Positions 40,676 through 49,230 of a DNA stretch of 64,000 nucleotides are shown piece after piece (position 1 is the stretch's first letter; each line of letters begins with the position of its first letter). The position numbers and the translations under genes were made by a program. Below the pieces are notes generated by a model. That model saw only the letters and a program-made list of their open reading frames with translations, made no database searches and was not told where the DNA came from. This DNA comes from Arenimonas metalli CF5-1 (GTDB taxonomy: Bacteria; Pseudomonadota; Gammaproteobacteria; Xanthomonadales; Xanthomonadaceae), in contig NZ_AVCK01000012.1 of NCBI RefSeq assembly GCF_000747155.1, forward strand, positions 310,001 through 374,000, in the 5' to 3' direction.

Positions 40676-42406
40676 ATGCCCCAGGTCGACGATGCCCTGC
40701 TGACCCTGGTGATTGGCGTAACCGGCCATCGGGACATCCCGGATACGGAGTACCCGGCGCTGGCGGCGCGGGTCACCGAACTGCTGCAGTCCCTGCGGCG
40801 GGAGTTCCCGGGCCTGCCGCTGCTGATGCTCAACCCGCTGGCCGATGGCGGCGACCGGATCGCGGCCCGTGCCGCGGTCGCGCTGGGCGTGCCGCTGTTC
40901 GTGCCGCTTCCGTTCGCCCGGGACGAATACGAGCGGGATTTCGAAACCCCGGAGTCCCTGGCCGAGTTCCGCGAACTGGTGTCGGGCGCCAGGATCCGCG
41001 AGCTGCCGCTGGCGCCGGGCATCCGCGCCGACGAGGTGGCCGTCCGCGGGCCGGCCCGGAACCGCCAGTACGCCCAGCTCGGCATGTTCATTTCCTCGCA
41101 CAGCCAGGTGCTGCTGGCGCTTTGGGATGGCAAGCCCAGCGATGCGCTGGGTGGCACCGCGCAGGTGGTGGACTACCACATCACCAATGCCATGCCCTGG
41201 ATCGAAAAGCGCGACATCGCGCCGAACCTGCTGGCCGATGACGAAAGCGACCTCGTGTACCACGTCACCTGTTCGCGCCGGCTGGCGCCCGGCAGCGAGT
41301 CCGGTGCCGTGGCCGCGGGCGCGGCGCGTTGGCTGACGGCCGACGGCGGTACGCCGGTCAACGTCGGCATGCCCGCGGCCTATCGCGCCGTCTTCCGGCA
41401 GATGGAAGCGTTCAACACCGATACCCGGAAGTACTGGCCCGGCATCCGGCACGACTACCCTCGCCTGCTGCCGGAGCCGCCCCCGGCCCCGGTGCCGCCT
41501 GGCGTGCTGCGCATCGAGCGGCTGTTCGGCGCGGCGGACTGGCTGGCGCTGCATTTCCGCCAGCGCGTGCGCCGCAACCTGCAGGCCAGCCACGTCGCCG
41601 CGGCGCTGATGGGCCTGGCCTTCATCCTGTATTCGGACATGGCGTCGCGCAGTGAGTTCGTGGCGGCCTTCCTGTTGCTGTTCGCCGCGGGTGCGCTGCT
41701 GGCCTGGATCGCGCGGCGGCGGCAGTGGCAGCGCAAGTACCTCGATTACCGCGGTCTGTCCGAAGGCCTGCGCGTGCAGCTTTACTGGCGGCTCGCGGGC
41801 GTGCCGGTGCCGCCGGACGGCAGCCTGGGTTACGACAGCTTCCTGCAGAAGCAGGACGTGGAGCTGAGCTGGATCCGCCACGCCATGCGCGGCACCAGCC
41901 TGGTGCAGGACAGCGGCCTGGCACCGGATCCGCGCTGGCTGGACTGGACGATCCGGCACTGGGTCGGCGACGACGCCGGCCAGGGCGGCCAGCTCGCGTA
42001 CTTCAGGCAGGGCGCGCAGGATCGCGCCAAGGCCTACCTCCTGACCGAGCGGCTGTGGCGGCTGTCGCTTTATGCCGGCCTTTCCGGCGCGCTCGTGTTG
42101 TGGCTGCTGGGGAGTCGCATCGAAGGCTCGCACCAGTCGCTGCTGCTGCTGTTCATGGGCCTGTTGCCGCTGATCGCGGGCATCCGCGAGGCCTACTCGT
42201 TCAAGAAGGCGGACAAGGAACTGATCAAGCAGTTCCAGTTCATGGCGCGCCTGTTCGCCAGCTGCAGCGAGCGCCTCGCCCGCGCCAACACGGTAGGTCA
42301 AAAGCGCGAGCTGCTGCTCGCGCTGGGCCGCGCCTGCCTGGAGGAACACGCCGAGTGGATCCTGCTGCACCGCGACCGGCCGCTGGACGCGCAGGCACCG
42401 CAGTAG
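40676..42406 (+). CDS. SLOG-domain plus SLATT-like membrane protein, possible defence effector
   Basis: 576 residues from the ATG at 40676 (MPQVDDALLTLVIG). The N-terminal Rossmann-like domain has VIGVTGHRDIPD, LLMLNPLADGGDRIAA and LFVPLPFARDEYERDF. A later FISSHSQVLLALWDGK stretch completes the form expected of SLOG nucleotide-ligand-sensing domains. The C-terminal half has two pairs of membrane helices (about 304-322/328-346 and 464-480/489-505) with charged segments between, like SLATT effectors. In CBASS-like and other systems such modules are predicted to permeabilise the membrane when a nucleotide signal is bound. No cyclase gene is adjacent. The family call is from memory. Confidence 0.55.
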   Translation: MPQVDDALLTLVIGVTGHRDIPDTEYPALAARVTELLQSLRREFPGLPLLMLNPLADGGDRIAARAAVALGVPLFVPLPFARDEYERDFETPESLAEFRELVSGARIRELPLAPGIRADEVAVRGPARNRQYAQLGMFISSHSQVLLALWDGKPSDALGGTAQVVDYHITNAMPWIEKRDIAPNLLADDESDLVYHVTCSRRLAPGSESGAVAAGAARWLTADGGTPVNVGMPAAYRAVFRQMEAFNTDTRKYWPGIRHDYPRLLPEPPPAPVPPGVLRIERLFGAADWLALHFRQRVRRNLQASHVAAALMGLAFILYSDMASRSEFVAAFLLLFAAGALLAWIARRRQWQRKYLDYRGLSEGLRVQLYWRLAGVPVPPDGSLGYDSFLQKQDVELSWIRHAMRGTSLVQDSGLAPDPRWLDWTIRHWVGDDAGQGGQLAYFRQGAQDRAKAYLLTERLWRLSLYAGLSGALVLWLLGSRIEGSHQSLLLLFMGLLPLIAGIREAYSFKKADKELIKQFQFMARLFASCSERLARANTVGQKRELLLALGRACLEEHAEWILLHRDRPLDAQAPQ

Positions 42407-42414
42407 CCCGTGGG

Positions 42415-42786
42415 TCAGGCGGCGGCTTCCCGCCTGCGCCCGAGCAGCAGCGCCAGCACGCCCTCGAAGCGGTCGAGCTCGCCGGCGTCAGCGGCGCTGC
42501 GGGTGTACATGTCCGGCTCGTCGCAGACGCGCAGGATGCGGCAGTGGCCGGCGCCTCCGTCATCGACGGTCAGTTCGGCCTCGTAGATGCATTCGCCGGT
42601 GGCGCCGCGCCACGCACGCAGCAGGCCGGCGTCATGCCAGACCACCCAGCGGTCCTCGAGGCTGGCCGGCCACAGGCCTTCGGACAGCCGGGCCATCTCC
42701 TCGGGCGTGAAGGTCCGCGCGCAGCGGACGGGCCAGGACAGGCGCATCTTCCGCAGGCGGGTCAACCACTCGTCTCGCTCGTCCAT
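42415..42786 (-). CDS. Hypothetical protein
   Basis: 123 residues starting MDERDEWLTRLRKMRLSWPV. The chain is acidic and soluble, with no signal peptide and no membrane helix. Segments include VVWHDAGLLRAWRGATGECIYEAEL and a C-terminal FEGVLALLLGRRR. I do not recognise the family. It converges on the SLOG gene with an 8-bp gap, and codon use fits the region. It could belong to the resident chromosome. Confidence 0.55.
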   Translation of the reverse strand: MDERDEWLTRLRKMRLSWPVRCARTFTPEEMARLSEGLWPASLEDRWVVWHDAGLLRAWRGATGECIYEAELTVDDGGAGHCRILRVCDEPDMYTRSAADAGELDRFEGVLALLLGRRREAAA

Positions 42787-42900
42787 GGGATTCCGTGTCG
42801 GGTGGTTCGCCAGCCAGTGTGCCCGGCGGCAGGCTCATACATTGAGACGGGCATCCCGTCCCGGCGAGGCCAACCCCTCCCCGGCCCGTTGGCGGCCGGT

Positions 42901-43212
42901 TCACTCGCTGCCGGCCTGCTCCACGACCAGGATCCGGGCCTCTCCGATCGGATGCGCGACGTGCGCCAGGCCTTCGCAGGCATGGAAGATGTCGCCCGGG
43001 CCAAGTAAGGCACTGTATTCGGTCGCGTCGATCCGGTAGCGCATCTCGACGACGCCATCGAGCACGACGAAGACTTCTTCGCCGGTGTTGACGTGCCAGC
43101 GGTAGGGCTCGTTGGTCCAATGAATCCGCGTGGTGACCTCGCCCATGCGGGCGATGGTTCGCGCGCCCCAGGCGCGCTCGGCCGTGAATGATTTTCCGTG
43201 GGTTACGAACAT
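42901..43212 (-). CDS. Small cupin-domain protein
   Basis: 103 residues from the ATG at 43212. The single cupin barrel shows [21 protein letters not shown] and [17 protein letters not shown] with His residues placed as metal ligands. Ligand or reaction is unknown. A terminator-like hairpin with a T6 tract lies in its 5' leader (43223-43260). Beyond that is a CueR-like promoter pointing toward this gene, so copper-linked expression by attenuation is possible. Confidence 0.72.
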   Translation of the reverse strand: MFVTHGKSFTAERAWGARTIARMGEVTTRIHWTNEPYRWHVNTGEEVFVVLDGVVEMRYRIDATEYSALLGPGDIFHACEGLAHVAHPIGEARILVVEQAGSE

Positions 43213-43222
43213 CGAAGGCTCC

Positions 43223-43260
43223 AAAAAAGCGCCGGGCCCCCGGGGAGTGGGACCCGGCGC
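43223..43260 (-). terminator. Intrinsic-terminator-like hairpin in the cupin leader
   Basis: On the minus strand GCGCCGGG (43260-43253) pairs with CCCGGCGC (43236-43229). TTTTTT (43228-43223) follows, ending 10 nt before the cupin ATG. It has the form of a Rho-independent terminator. Its place inside the leader suggests attenuation or a short RNA. Confidence 0.7.
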
Positions 43261-43330
43261 AAATGGGTTTTACTACGGGATGGCGCCGGCGGGATGGCCG
43301 GCCCGGCGCCAGACTCGGGCCTGCCCCGGT

Positions 43331-43407
43331 GGCAAGGTCAAGGCCGCGGCTCCCGGCTCGGCACTGGACAGGGCCGTTGACCTTGCCATGATGGGAAGCC
43401 CCAGCCT
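43331..43407. promoter_or_regulatory. Pair of divergent CueR-type promoters
   Basis: GGCAAGGTCAA (43331-43341) and TTGACCTTGCC (43377-43387) are perfect 11-bp inverted copies. The plus-strand copy gives -35 TTGACC (43377-43382), a 19-bp spacer with the dyad CTTGCC-atgat-GGGAAG, and -10 CAGCCT (43402-43407), driving copA. The minus-strand copy gives TTGACC (43341-43336), 19 bp and GAGTCT (43316-43311), pointing to the cupin gene. The sites fit Cu(I)-responsive CueR control; the minus one is weaker evidence. Confidence 0.65.
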
Positions 43408-43435
43408 GCGTCCAACCACCCCGCAGGACCCCGCC

Positions 43436-45970
43436 ATGACCCCTTCCCTTCCCGATTCCCCCCGCGATACCGAAATCCGCTTCGGCGTGACCGGCATGAC
43501 CTGCGCGTCTTGCGTGGGCCGCGTCGAGAAAGCCCTGTCCCAGGTCCCCGGCGTCCGCTCGGCCAGCGTCAACCTGGCCACCGAGATGGCCACGGTCACG
43601 ACCGACGGCAGCACCTCGGCGGCCACCCTCGCGGCCGCCGTCGAAAAGGCCGGCTACGGCGTGGCCGTCGAGGAAATCTCGATGGCCATCCTCGGCATGA
43701 CCTGTGCTTCCTGCGTGGGTCGCGTCGAGAAGGCCCTGGCGAAGGTGCCTGGCGTTCAGTCGGCCAGCGTGAACCTGGCGACCGAAACCGCGCGGGTGCA
43801 GGTGCTCGCCGGCACGCCTCACGAAGCGCTGATCGCGGCCATCTCAAGCGCGGGCTATGAGGTCGCGCCGCCCGCCGATGCCACCGAGGCGTCCCACGAC
43901 GGCGGGACAACGGCCGTGGATGTCACCGCCGCGCCGTCGCACGCAGGCCCTGGGCACGCCGGCGGTCGCGGTTCCGTGCGCCTCGCCACTGCCACGACTG
44001 CGTCGCCGCAAGCGCTCGCGGCGGCACGCGAGCGCCGCCACCTGCTCCTCGCCGCCCTGCTCTCCCTGCCCCTCGCCGTGCCGATGCTGGGCATGCTGTT
44101 CGATGAACACTGGGCCTTGCCGGGCTGGTGGCAGTTCGCGCTGGCGACGCCCGTGCAGTTCTGGCTCGGCGCGCGCTTCTACAAAGCGGCCTGGAAGGCC
44201 GTGCGCGCCCGCACCGGCAACATGGACCTGCTGGTCGCGCTGGGCACCACGGCCGGCTACGGCCTGAGCGTCTACCACCTGCTGTTCACCCAGCCGCACC
44301 ACGGCGAGCCGCCGCTGTACTTCGAGGCGTCGGCGGTGATCATCACGCTGATCCTGATGGGCAAGTGGCTGGAGGCGCGCGCCAAGCGCCAGACCACCGA
44401 AGCCATCCGCGCGCTGCAGGCGCTGCGCCCGGCGACGGCGCGCGTGCGCCACGCCAACGGCCACGAGGCCGAGGTGCCGGTGGCCAGCGTGCGCGTCGGC
44501 GACCACGTGGTGGTGCTGCCCGGCGAACGCTTCCCCGTCGATGGCGAGGTGCTCGAAGGTCGCAGCCACGCCGATGAATCCCTGATCAGCGGCGAATCGC
44601 TGCCGGTGGCGAAGGAACCCGGCGAACGCGTCACCGGCGGCGCAGTAAATGGTGAGGGCCGCCTCGTCGTCCGCACGCTGGCGGTCGGCGCGGAGTCGGC
44701 GCTGGCGCGCATTATCCGCCTGGTGGAAGACGCGCAGGCGAAGAAGGCGCCGATCCAGCGCATCGTCGATCGCGTCAGCGCGGTGTTCGTGCCCGTGGTC
44801 ATCGTGATCGCGCTCGCCACCCTGCTCGGCTGGGGTTTCGCCACCGGCGACTGGACCGTCGCCACGCTCAATGCCGTCGCCGTGCTGGTGATCGCCTGCC
44901 CCTGCGCGCTCGGCCTGGCCACGCCCACCGCGATCATGGCCGGCACCGGCGTCGCGGCGCGGGCCGGCATCCTGATCAAGGACGCCGAAGCGCTGGAAAC
45001 CACGCGGCACCTGCGCACGGTCGCCTTCGACAAGACGGGCACCCTGACCGCGGGTCGCCCCGAGCTTGCCACCCTGCGCGCCGTGCAAGGCGACCAGGGC
45101 GAGCTGCTGTCCCTCGCGGCCGCCCTGCAGCAAGGCAGTGAGCATCCGCTGGCGCGCGCCGTGATTGCGGCGGCGTCCGCGCGCGGCGCACTGCCCGCGC
45201 CGGCCGAAGGCATCACCGCCCTGCAGGGCCGCGGCCTCGAAGGCCGCGTGCAGGGCCGTCGCGTGCTTTTGGGCAGCGAACGCCTGATGCGCGAGCTGGC
45301 CGTCGACCTCGCCGCGCTGGCCGCCGAAGGCCAGGCCGAGGCGGCGAACGGGCGCTCGGTGTCGTGGCTGGTCACCGAGGACGACGGGCACCTCGTGCTG
45401 CGTGGCCTGCTCTCGTTCGGCGATCCGCCGCGGCCCGAAGCCACCGACGCGATCCGCCTGCTGCAGGCGCAGGGCCTGCGCACCGTGATGGTCTCCGGCG
45501 ACAACCGCGGTGCCGCGCAGGCCGTGGCCGCCGCCGTGGGCATTCCCGCGCAGGACGTGCGCGCCGAAGTGCTGCCGGGCGACAAGGCCGACGTGGTGCG
45601 CGCGCTGGCCGTCGACGGCCGCGTCGGCATGGTCGGCGACGGCATCAACGACGCGCCGGCCCTGGCCGCCGCCGACGTGGGCTTTGCGATGGGCGGCGGC
45701 ACCGATGTCGCCATGCATGCCGCCGGCATCACGCTGATGCGCAGCGACCCGCGCCTGGTGGCCGACGCCATCGACATCTCGGGCCGCACCACCCGCAAGA
45801 TCCACCAGAACCTGTTCTGGGCCTTCGTCTACAACATCGTCGGCATCCCGCTGGCCGCCGCCGGCCTGCTCGATCCGGTCGTCGCCGGCGCGGCGATGGC
45901 GCTCTCCAGCGTCAGCGTCGTCTCCAACACCCTGCTGCTGCGGCGCTGGTCGCCGCGCGCCCGCCACTGA
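43436..45970 (+). CDS. copA: Cu(I)-exporting P1B-1 ATPase CopA (two HMA domains)
   Basis: 844 residues. Two N-terminal HMA domains carry GMTCASC (Cys23/Cys26 and Cys90/Cys93). They are so alike ([15 protein letters not shown] twice) that they look like an internal duplication. The core has CPC (about residue 487), [12 protein letters not shown] (about residue 532) and [12 protein letters not shown]. It pumps Cu(I) out of the cytosol. A CueR-type promoter precedes it and cueR follows 10 bp downstream, so it is the resident copper-export operon. Confidence 0.95.
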   Translation: MTPSLPDSPRDTEIRFGVTGMTCASCVGRVEKALSQVPGVRSASVNLATEMATVTTDGSTSAATLAAAVEKAGYGVAVEEISMAILGMTCASCVGRVEKALAKVPGVQSASVNLATETARVQVLAGTPHEALIAAISSAGYEVAPPADATEASHDGGTTAVDVTAAPSHAGPGHAGGRGSVRLATATTASPQALAAARERRHLLLAALLSLPLAVPMLGMLFDEHWALPGWWQFALATPVQFWLGARFYKAAWKAVRARTGNMDLLVALGTTAGYGLSVYHLLFTQPHHGEPPLYFEASAVIITLILMGKWLEARAKRQTTEAIRALQALRPATARVRHANGHEAEVPVASVRVGDHVVVLPGERFPVDGEVLEGRSHADESLISGESLPVAKEPGERVTGGAVNGEGRLVVRTLAVGAESALARIIRLVEDAQAKKAPIQRIVDRVSAVFVPVVIVIALATLLGWGFATGDWTVATLNAVAVLVIACPCALGLATPTAIMAGTGVAARAGILIKDAEALETTRHLRTVAFDKTGTLTAGRPELATLRAVQGDQGELLSLAAALQQGSEHPLARAVIAAASARGALPAPAEGITALQGRGLEGRVQGRRVLLGSERLMRELAVDLAALAAEGQAEAANGRSVSWLVTEDDGHLVLRGLLSFGDPPRPEATDAIRLLQAQGLRTVMVSGDNRGAAQAVAAAVGIPAQDVRAEVLPGDKADVVRALAVDGRVGMVGDGINDAPALAAADVGFAMGGGTDVAMHAAGITLMRSDPRLVADAIDISGRTTRKIHQNLFWAFVYNIVGIPLAAAGLLDPVVAGAAMALSSVSVVSNTLLLRRWSPRARH

Positions 45971-45980
45971 GGAGCCAGCC

Positions 45981-46472
45981 ATGGCACGCCATGCGATCCG
46001 ACCCGAACTGTCCGAGGCCAAGGGCCAGGGCCTGCACAACATCGGCGAGGCCTCGGCCCTGACCGGCGTTTCGGCCAAGATGATCCGTCACTACGAATCG
46101 ATCGGCCTGGTGCCGCCGGCCAGCCGCACCTTCGCCAACTACCGGCTCTACAACGACGCCGACGTGCACCGGCTTCGCTTCATCAAGCGCGCGCGCACCC
46201 TCGGTTTCTCGATGAAGCAGATCGAGCAGCTGCTGGGCTTGTGGTCGGACCCGGCGCGCAGCAGCGCCGAGGTCAAGCGCCTGGCGCAGGCGCACGCCGA
46301 CGAGCTGGCCGCGCGCATCGCCGAAATGCAGGCCATGCAGCGCACGCTGCAAACCCTGGCCGCGCACTGCCACGGCGATGCCCGCCCGGAATGCCCGATC
46401 CTCGATGACCTGGCAGGCCCCGCGCCCGAAGGCCGCGCCGCCGGTCACGCCGCCCCCTCCTGCCACGGTTGA
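45981..46472 (+). CDS. cueR: Cu(I)-responsive MerR-family regulator CueR
   Basis: 163 residues. The helix-turn-helix includes VSAKMIRHYESIGLVPP. Two Cu(I) ligand cysteines (Cys130, Cys138) in CHGDARPECPI have the 8-residue spacing of CueR. The position used by divalent sensors is Ser rather than Cys. An N-terminal extension of about 18 residues and a His/Cys-ending tail (AAPSCHG) are unusual. It is co-transcribed with copA and should bind the TTGACCTTGCC sites upstream. Confidence 0.93.
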   Translation: MARHAIRPELSEAKGQGLHNIGEASALTGVSAKMIRHYESIGLVPPASRTFANYRLYNDADVHRLRFIKRARTLGFSMKQIEQLLGLWSDPARSSAEVKRLAQAHADELAARIAEMQAMQRTLQTLAAHCHGDARPECPILDDLAGPAPEGRAAGHAAPSCHG

Positions 46473-46478
46473 ATCCCC

Positions 46479-47129
46479 ATGAGTGAATTCGTCTTCTTCT
46501 ACTCCCCGGGCGCCTGCTCCCTCGCCATCCACGCCGCGCTCGAACACGCGGGCGCGGACTTCGAGCCGGTGCGCGTCGATCTTCGCCAGAACCAGCAGCT
46601 GGCGCCGAACTACCTGCTGCTAAACCCGCAGGGGCGCGTGCCAACGCTCGTGGCCGGCGGGATCGTGCTGACCGAAACGGTGGCGATCGCCGACTTTCTC
46701 GACCGTCGTTTCCCGGCCGCAGGCCTGCTGCCCAGGGACGACATCGCCCGGGCACTGGCGCAGGCCGCGATCCAGCGCCTGTCCAGCGACATCCATCCGC
46801 TTTACCGGGCGCTCTGGATCACGGACTGGTTCGCAGAGGATCCCGGCGCGCATCCGGCGATGAAGGCGACGGCGGCCGAGCGGCTGAAGGCGTTCCATGC
46901 CGAGCTCGAGCAGCGCCTCGCCGAAGGCCGTTGGGGCCAGGGTGAGCCGACCGGCTTCCTCGCGTATTACACCGGCGTCTTCCTGCGCTGGAGCGCGGCG
47001 GTTGCACCGGAGGGCCTGGGCCCCGCCAGCGAGGCCCTGCGCCGGCGGCTGGCCAATGACCCCGCGATGGCCCGGGTCCTGGCGCGCGAAGGCGTCAGCC
47101 TCGACAGCCTCAAGCGGGCGACGGACTGA
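46479..47129 (+). CDS. Glutathione S-transferase-like protein
   Basis: 216 residues. The N-terminal thioredoxin-like domain FFYSPGACSLAIHAAL has the PGACS motif of beta-class bacterial GSTs, and LVAGGIVLTETVAIADFLDR provides the glutathione-contact Glu-Thr. An all-helical C-terminal domain follows. It starts 6 bp after cueR, so it is likely part of the copA-cueR transcript. It may help thiol balance under copper stress. Confidence 0.85.
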   Translation: MSEFVFFYSPGACSLAIHAALEHAGADFEPVRVDLRQNQQLAPNYLLLNPQGRVPTLVAGGIVLTETVAIADFLDRRFPAAGLLPRDDIARALAQAAIQRLSSDIHPLYRALWITDWFAEDPGAHPAMKATAAERLKAFHAELEQRLAEGRWGQGEPTGFLAYYTGVFLRWSAAVAPEGLGPASEALRRRLANDPAMARVLAREGVSLDSLKRATD

Positions 47130-47154
47130 CGGAACGATCACGCACCGACCGGGG

Positions 47155-47160
47155 TAAACT
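47155..47160 (+). promoter_or_regulatory. -10 box of the resident copL gene
   Basis: TAAACT ends 6 nt before the ATG at 47167, exactly the spacing of TAGACT before the island copL at 27887. No Shine-Dalgarno is present. The preceding bases (CCGGGG) resemble the island copy (TGGGTG). A leaderless start is likely. Confidence 0.5.
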
Positions 47161-47166
47161 ACCGCC

Positions 47167-47526
47167 ATGCCGCTGCTTCGCACCCTCGCCCACCTGATGC
47201 TGGTCCTGGCCTTGCTGGCCGGCGGCTTTGCGCCGGGTGGCGTCGCGGCTCAGGGCTTCGCGGATGCCGGGGCGGCCCAGGCCGACGCCGGCATGGCGGG
47301 AAGTTGCCATGACCTCGCCGGTGACCCGGTGGGCCCTCCCGAGTCGATGCCCACCGATTGCTGCGAGGGCGGTTGCACCTGCGACTGCGTGAACCCGATG
47401 CAGGCCGGGCTGTTGGCCGCTCCCTCGCGCGCAACGCTGCCTGTTCGCGGCGCGGTCCAGCGTCCGTTTGCCGCCGTGCGCCTGTCGGCCTCGGCGACGC
47501 CGGACATCCGACCTCCCATCGCCTGA
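47167..47526 (+). CDS. copL: CopL-family copper-responsive protein (resident copy)
   Basis: 119 residues with a signal-type helix (about residues 5-28), a middle with GMAGSCHDLAG, a Cys cluster CCEGGCTCDCV, and the tail PDIRPPIA. It is a paralogue of the 27887 protein and holds the same place before a Met/His-tailed TolC-family gene. Function as for CopL: copper-induced expression of the downstream operon, by a mechanism not settled. Hairpins follow the stop. Confidence 0.8.
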   Translation: MPLLRTLAHLMLVLALLAGGFAPGGVAAQGFADAGAAQADAGMAGSCHDLAGDPVGPPESMPTDCCEGGCTCDCVNPMQAGLLAAPSRATLPVRGAVQRPFAAVRLSASATPDIRPPIA

Positions 47527-47534
47527 TCGCCCGC

Positions 47535-47599
47535 GGCGGACCCCGGTCCGCCACCCCGCGACGCGCCCGTTTTCCGACGGGCCACCCGGCTGCGCCGGG
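47535..47599 (+). promoter_or_regulatory. Hairpin series after the resident copL
   Basis: GGCGGACC (47535-47542) pairs with GGTCCGCC (47545-47552) across a 2-nt loop and starts 8 nt after the stop. GCCCGT (47565-47570) pairs with ACGGGC (47577-47582), and CCCGG (47585-47589) with CCGGG (47595-47599). The first stem equals the island one with a T-A to C-G compensatory change. No T tract follows. Confidence 0.6.
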
Positions 47600-47622
47600 A
47601 CCGATTCCACGGAGATCCGAAC

Positions 47623-49230
47623 ATGACCGTTTCCCTGGCCCGCGCCAGCCTGGCGCTGGCGATGGCCGCCGCCCTTGGCGCCTGCACCACCCTTTCGCCG
47701 CAGCCGCGGGCGGACGAACTGACCTCCGCGCTCGAAGCCCGCGGCGGACCCGCCGTGGACTGGGCCGCCGTCGGCGCCCCGCGCGAGGAGCGCGCCGCGA
47801 TCGGCCGCTGGCTCGACCAGCCCATGACCCTCGACGCCGCGCTGCGCGTGGCCATGCTGCGCAGCCCGCGCCTGCAGGAGGAATACGCGCACCAGGGCCT
47901 GGCCCGCGCCGAGGTGCTCGAGGCCGTCGAGATCTCGAACCCGACGCTGTCGCTGTCGCGCATGTCGCTCGACGGCGGCGGCAGCAACCGCACCGTCGGC
48001 CTGTCGCTGCCGCTGGTGGACCTGCTGATGCTGCCGGTGCGCACCCGCCTGGCCCGGCTGGAATACGAGCGCGCCACCTACGAGATCACCGGTGCCGTGC
48101 TCGGCGTCGTCGCCGAGGTCGAATCGGGCTGGTACGAGTACGTGGCCGCGCGCCAGGTGGCGGCGATGCGCGAGGCGGTGGCCGAAGGCGCCGCGGCCTC
48201 GGCCGAGCTGGCGCAGCGCTTCCACGACGCCGGCAACATCAGCGACCTGCAGCTCGCGCAGGAACAGGCGGTCGCGAGCGAGGCGCGCATCGAAGCGCTG
48301 CGCGCCCGCGCCGAGGCCGGCCGCCAGCGCCTGGCGCTGAACCAGGTGCTCGGCCTGCACGGCGACGAGGCGGACTGGGAGGCCAGCGACAACCTGCCGC
48401 TGCCGGTGCCTCAGGAAGACGATCCGGCGCTGCTTGCAAGACTCGCCGGCGAAGGCAATACCGAGCTGCTGGCGGCGCGCAAGGAAGCCGAGGTGCTGGC
48501 CGACGCGCTGGGCCTGACCCGCTCGCTGCGCTGGCTCGGCGGCAGCGAGATCGGCTACGAGCGCGAGAAGGAAGCGGACGGCGCCCGCCTGCGCGGCCCG
48601 GAGCTCGCGCTGGAACTGCCGATCTTCAACCAGGGCCAAGCCCGCGTGGCGCGCGCCGAGGCCCAGCTGGCCGCGGCGCTGGCGCGCGTCGACCAGGCCG
48701 AACTGTCGGCCACGCAGGGCGTGCGCCTGGGCAGCGAGCAGGTCTCGGCCCTGCGCGAAGTGGTGCGCCTGCACCGCGAGGCGCTGGTGCCGCAGCGCGA
48801 GACCATCGTCGCGCGCCAGCAGGAGCGCCAGAACTTCATGCTGATCGGCGTGTTCGAGCTGGTGCAGGCCAAGCTGGCCGAGTACGACGCCTACCAGGCC
48901 TACCTCGAGGCGGTGCGCGACTACTGGCTGGCGCGCGTGGTCGGGCAGCGACTGCCCAGCGACGCCTCGATCGGCGAACGCACGCCGGCCGTCCAGGACA
49001 TCCTGGCGCCGAAGGGCGGCATGGACCATTCGATGCACGAGGGCATGGACCACGCCAACCCTGAGGAGATGGATCACTCCAAGCACGAAGGGATGAACCA
49101 CGCCAAGCCTGAAGAGATGGATCACTCGAGGCACGAAGGGATGGACCACTCGCAGCACGAGGCCGACGACGCCAAGCCCGAGGACGACGCGCCCCGCCAC
49201 GACGAACACGACCACGGAGACACGCCATGA
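47623..49230 (+). CDS. TolC-family outer-membrane lipoprotein with Met/His tail (resident copy)
   Basis: 535 residues. The lipobox LGACT precedes an OEP helical domain (about residues 60-460) closely like the 28396 protein (for example RSPRLQ, SEIGYERE, ELPIFNQGQA, QNFMLIGVFEL). The tail from about residue 466 contains repeats such as GMDHSMHEGMDH and EEMDHSKHEGMNH, with Glu/Lys linkers instead of the Ala/Pro linkers of the island copy. Copper binding by the tail is inferred. It overlaps the oxidase gene by ATGA. Confidence 0.8.
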   Translation: MTVSLARASLALAMAAALGACTTLSPQPRADELTSALEARGGPAVDWAAVGAPREERAAIGRWLDQPMTLDAALRVAMLRSPRLQEEYAHQGLARAEVLEAVEISNPTLSLSRMSLDGGGSNRTVGLSLPLVDLLMLPVRTRLARLEYERATYEITGAVLGVVAEVESGWYEYVAARQVAAMREAVAEGAAASAELAQRFHDAGNISDLQLAQEQAVASEARIEALRARAEAGRQRLALNQVLGLHGDEADWEASDNLPLPVPQEDDPALLARLAGEGNTELLAARKEAEVLADALGLTRSLRWLGGSEIGYEREKEADGARLRGPELALELPIFNQGQARVARAEAQLAAALARVDQAELSATQGVRLGSEQVSALREVVRLHREALVPQRETIVARQQERQNFMLIGVFELVQAKLAEYDAYQAYLEAVRDYWLARVVGQRLPSDASIGERTPAVQDILAPKGGMDHSMHEGMDHANPEEMDHSKHEGMNHAKPEEMDHSRHEGMDHSQHEADDAKPEDDAPRHDEHDHGDTP

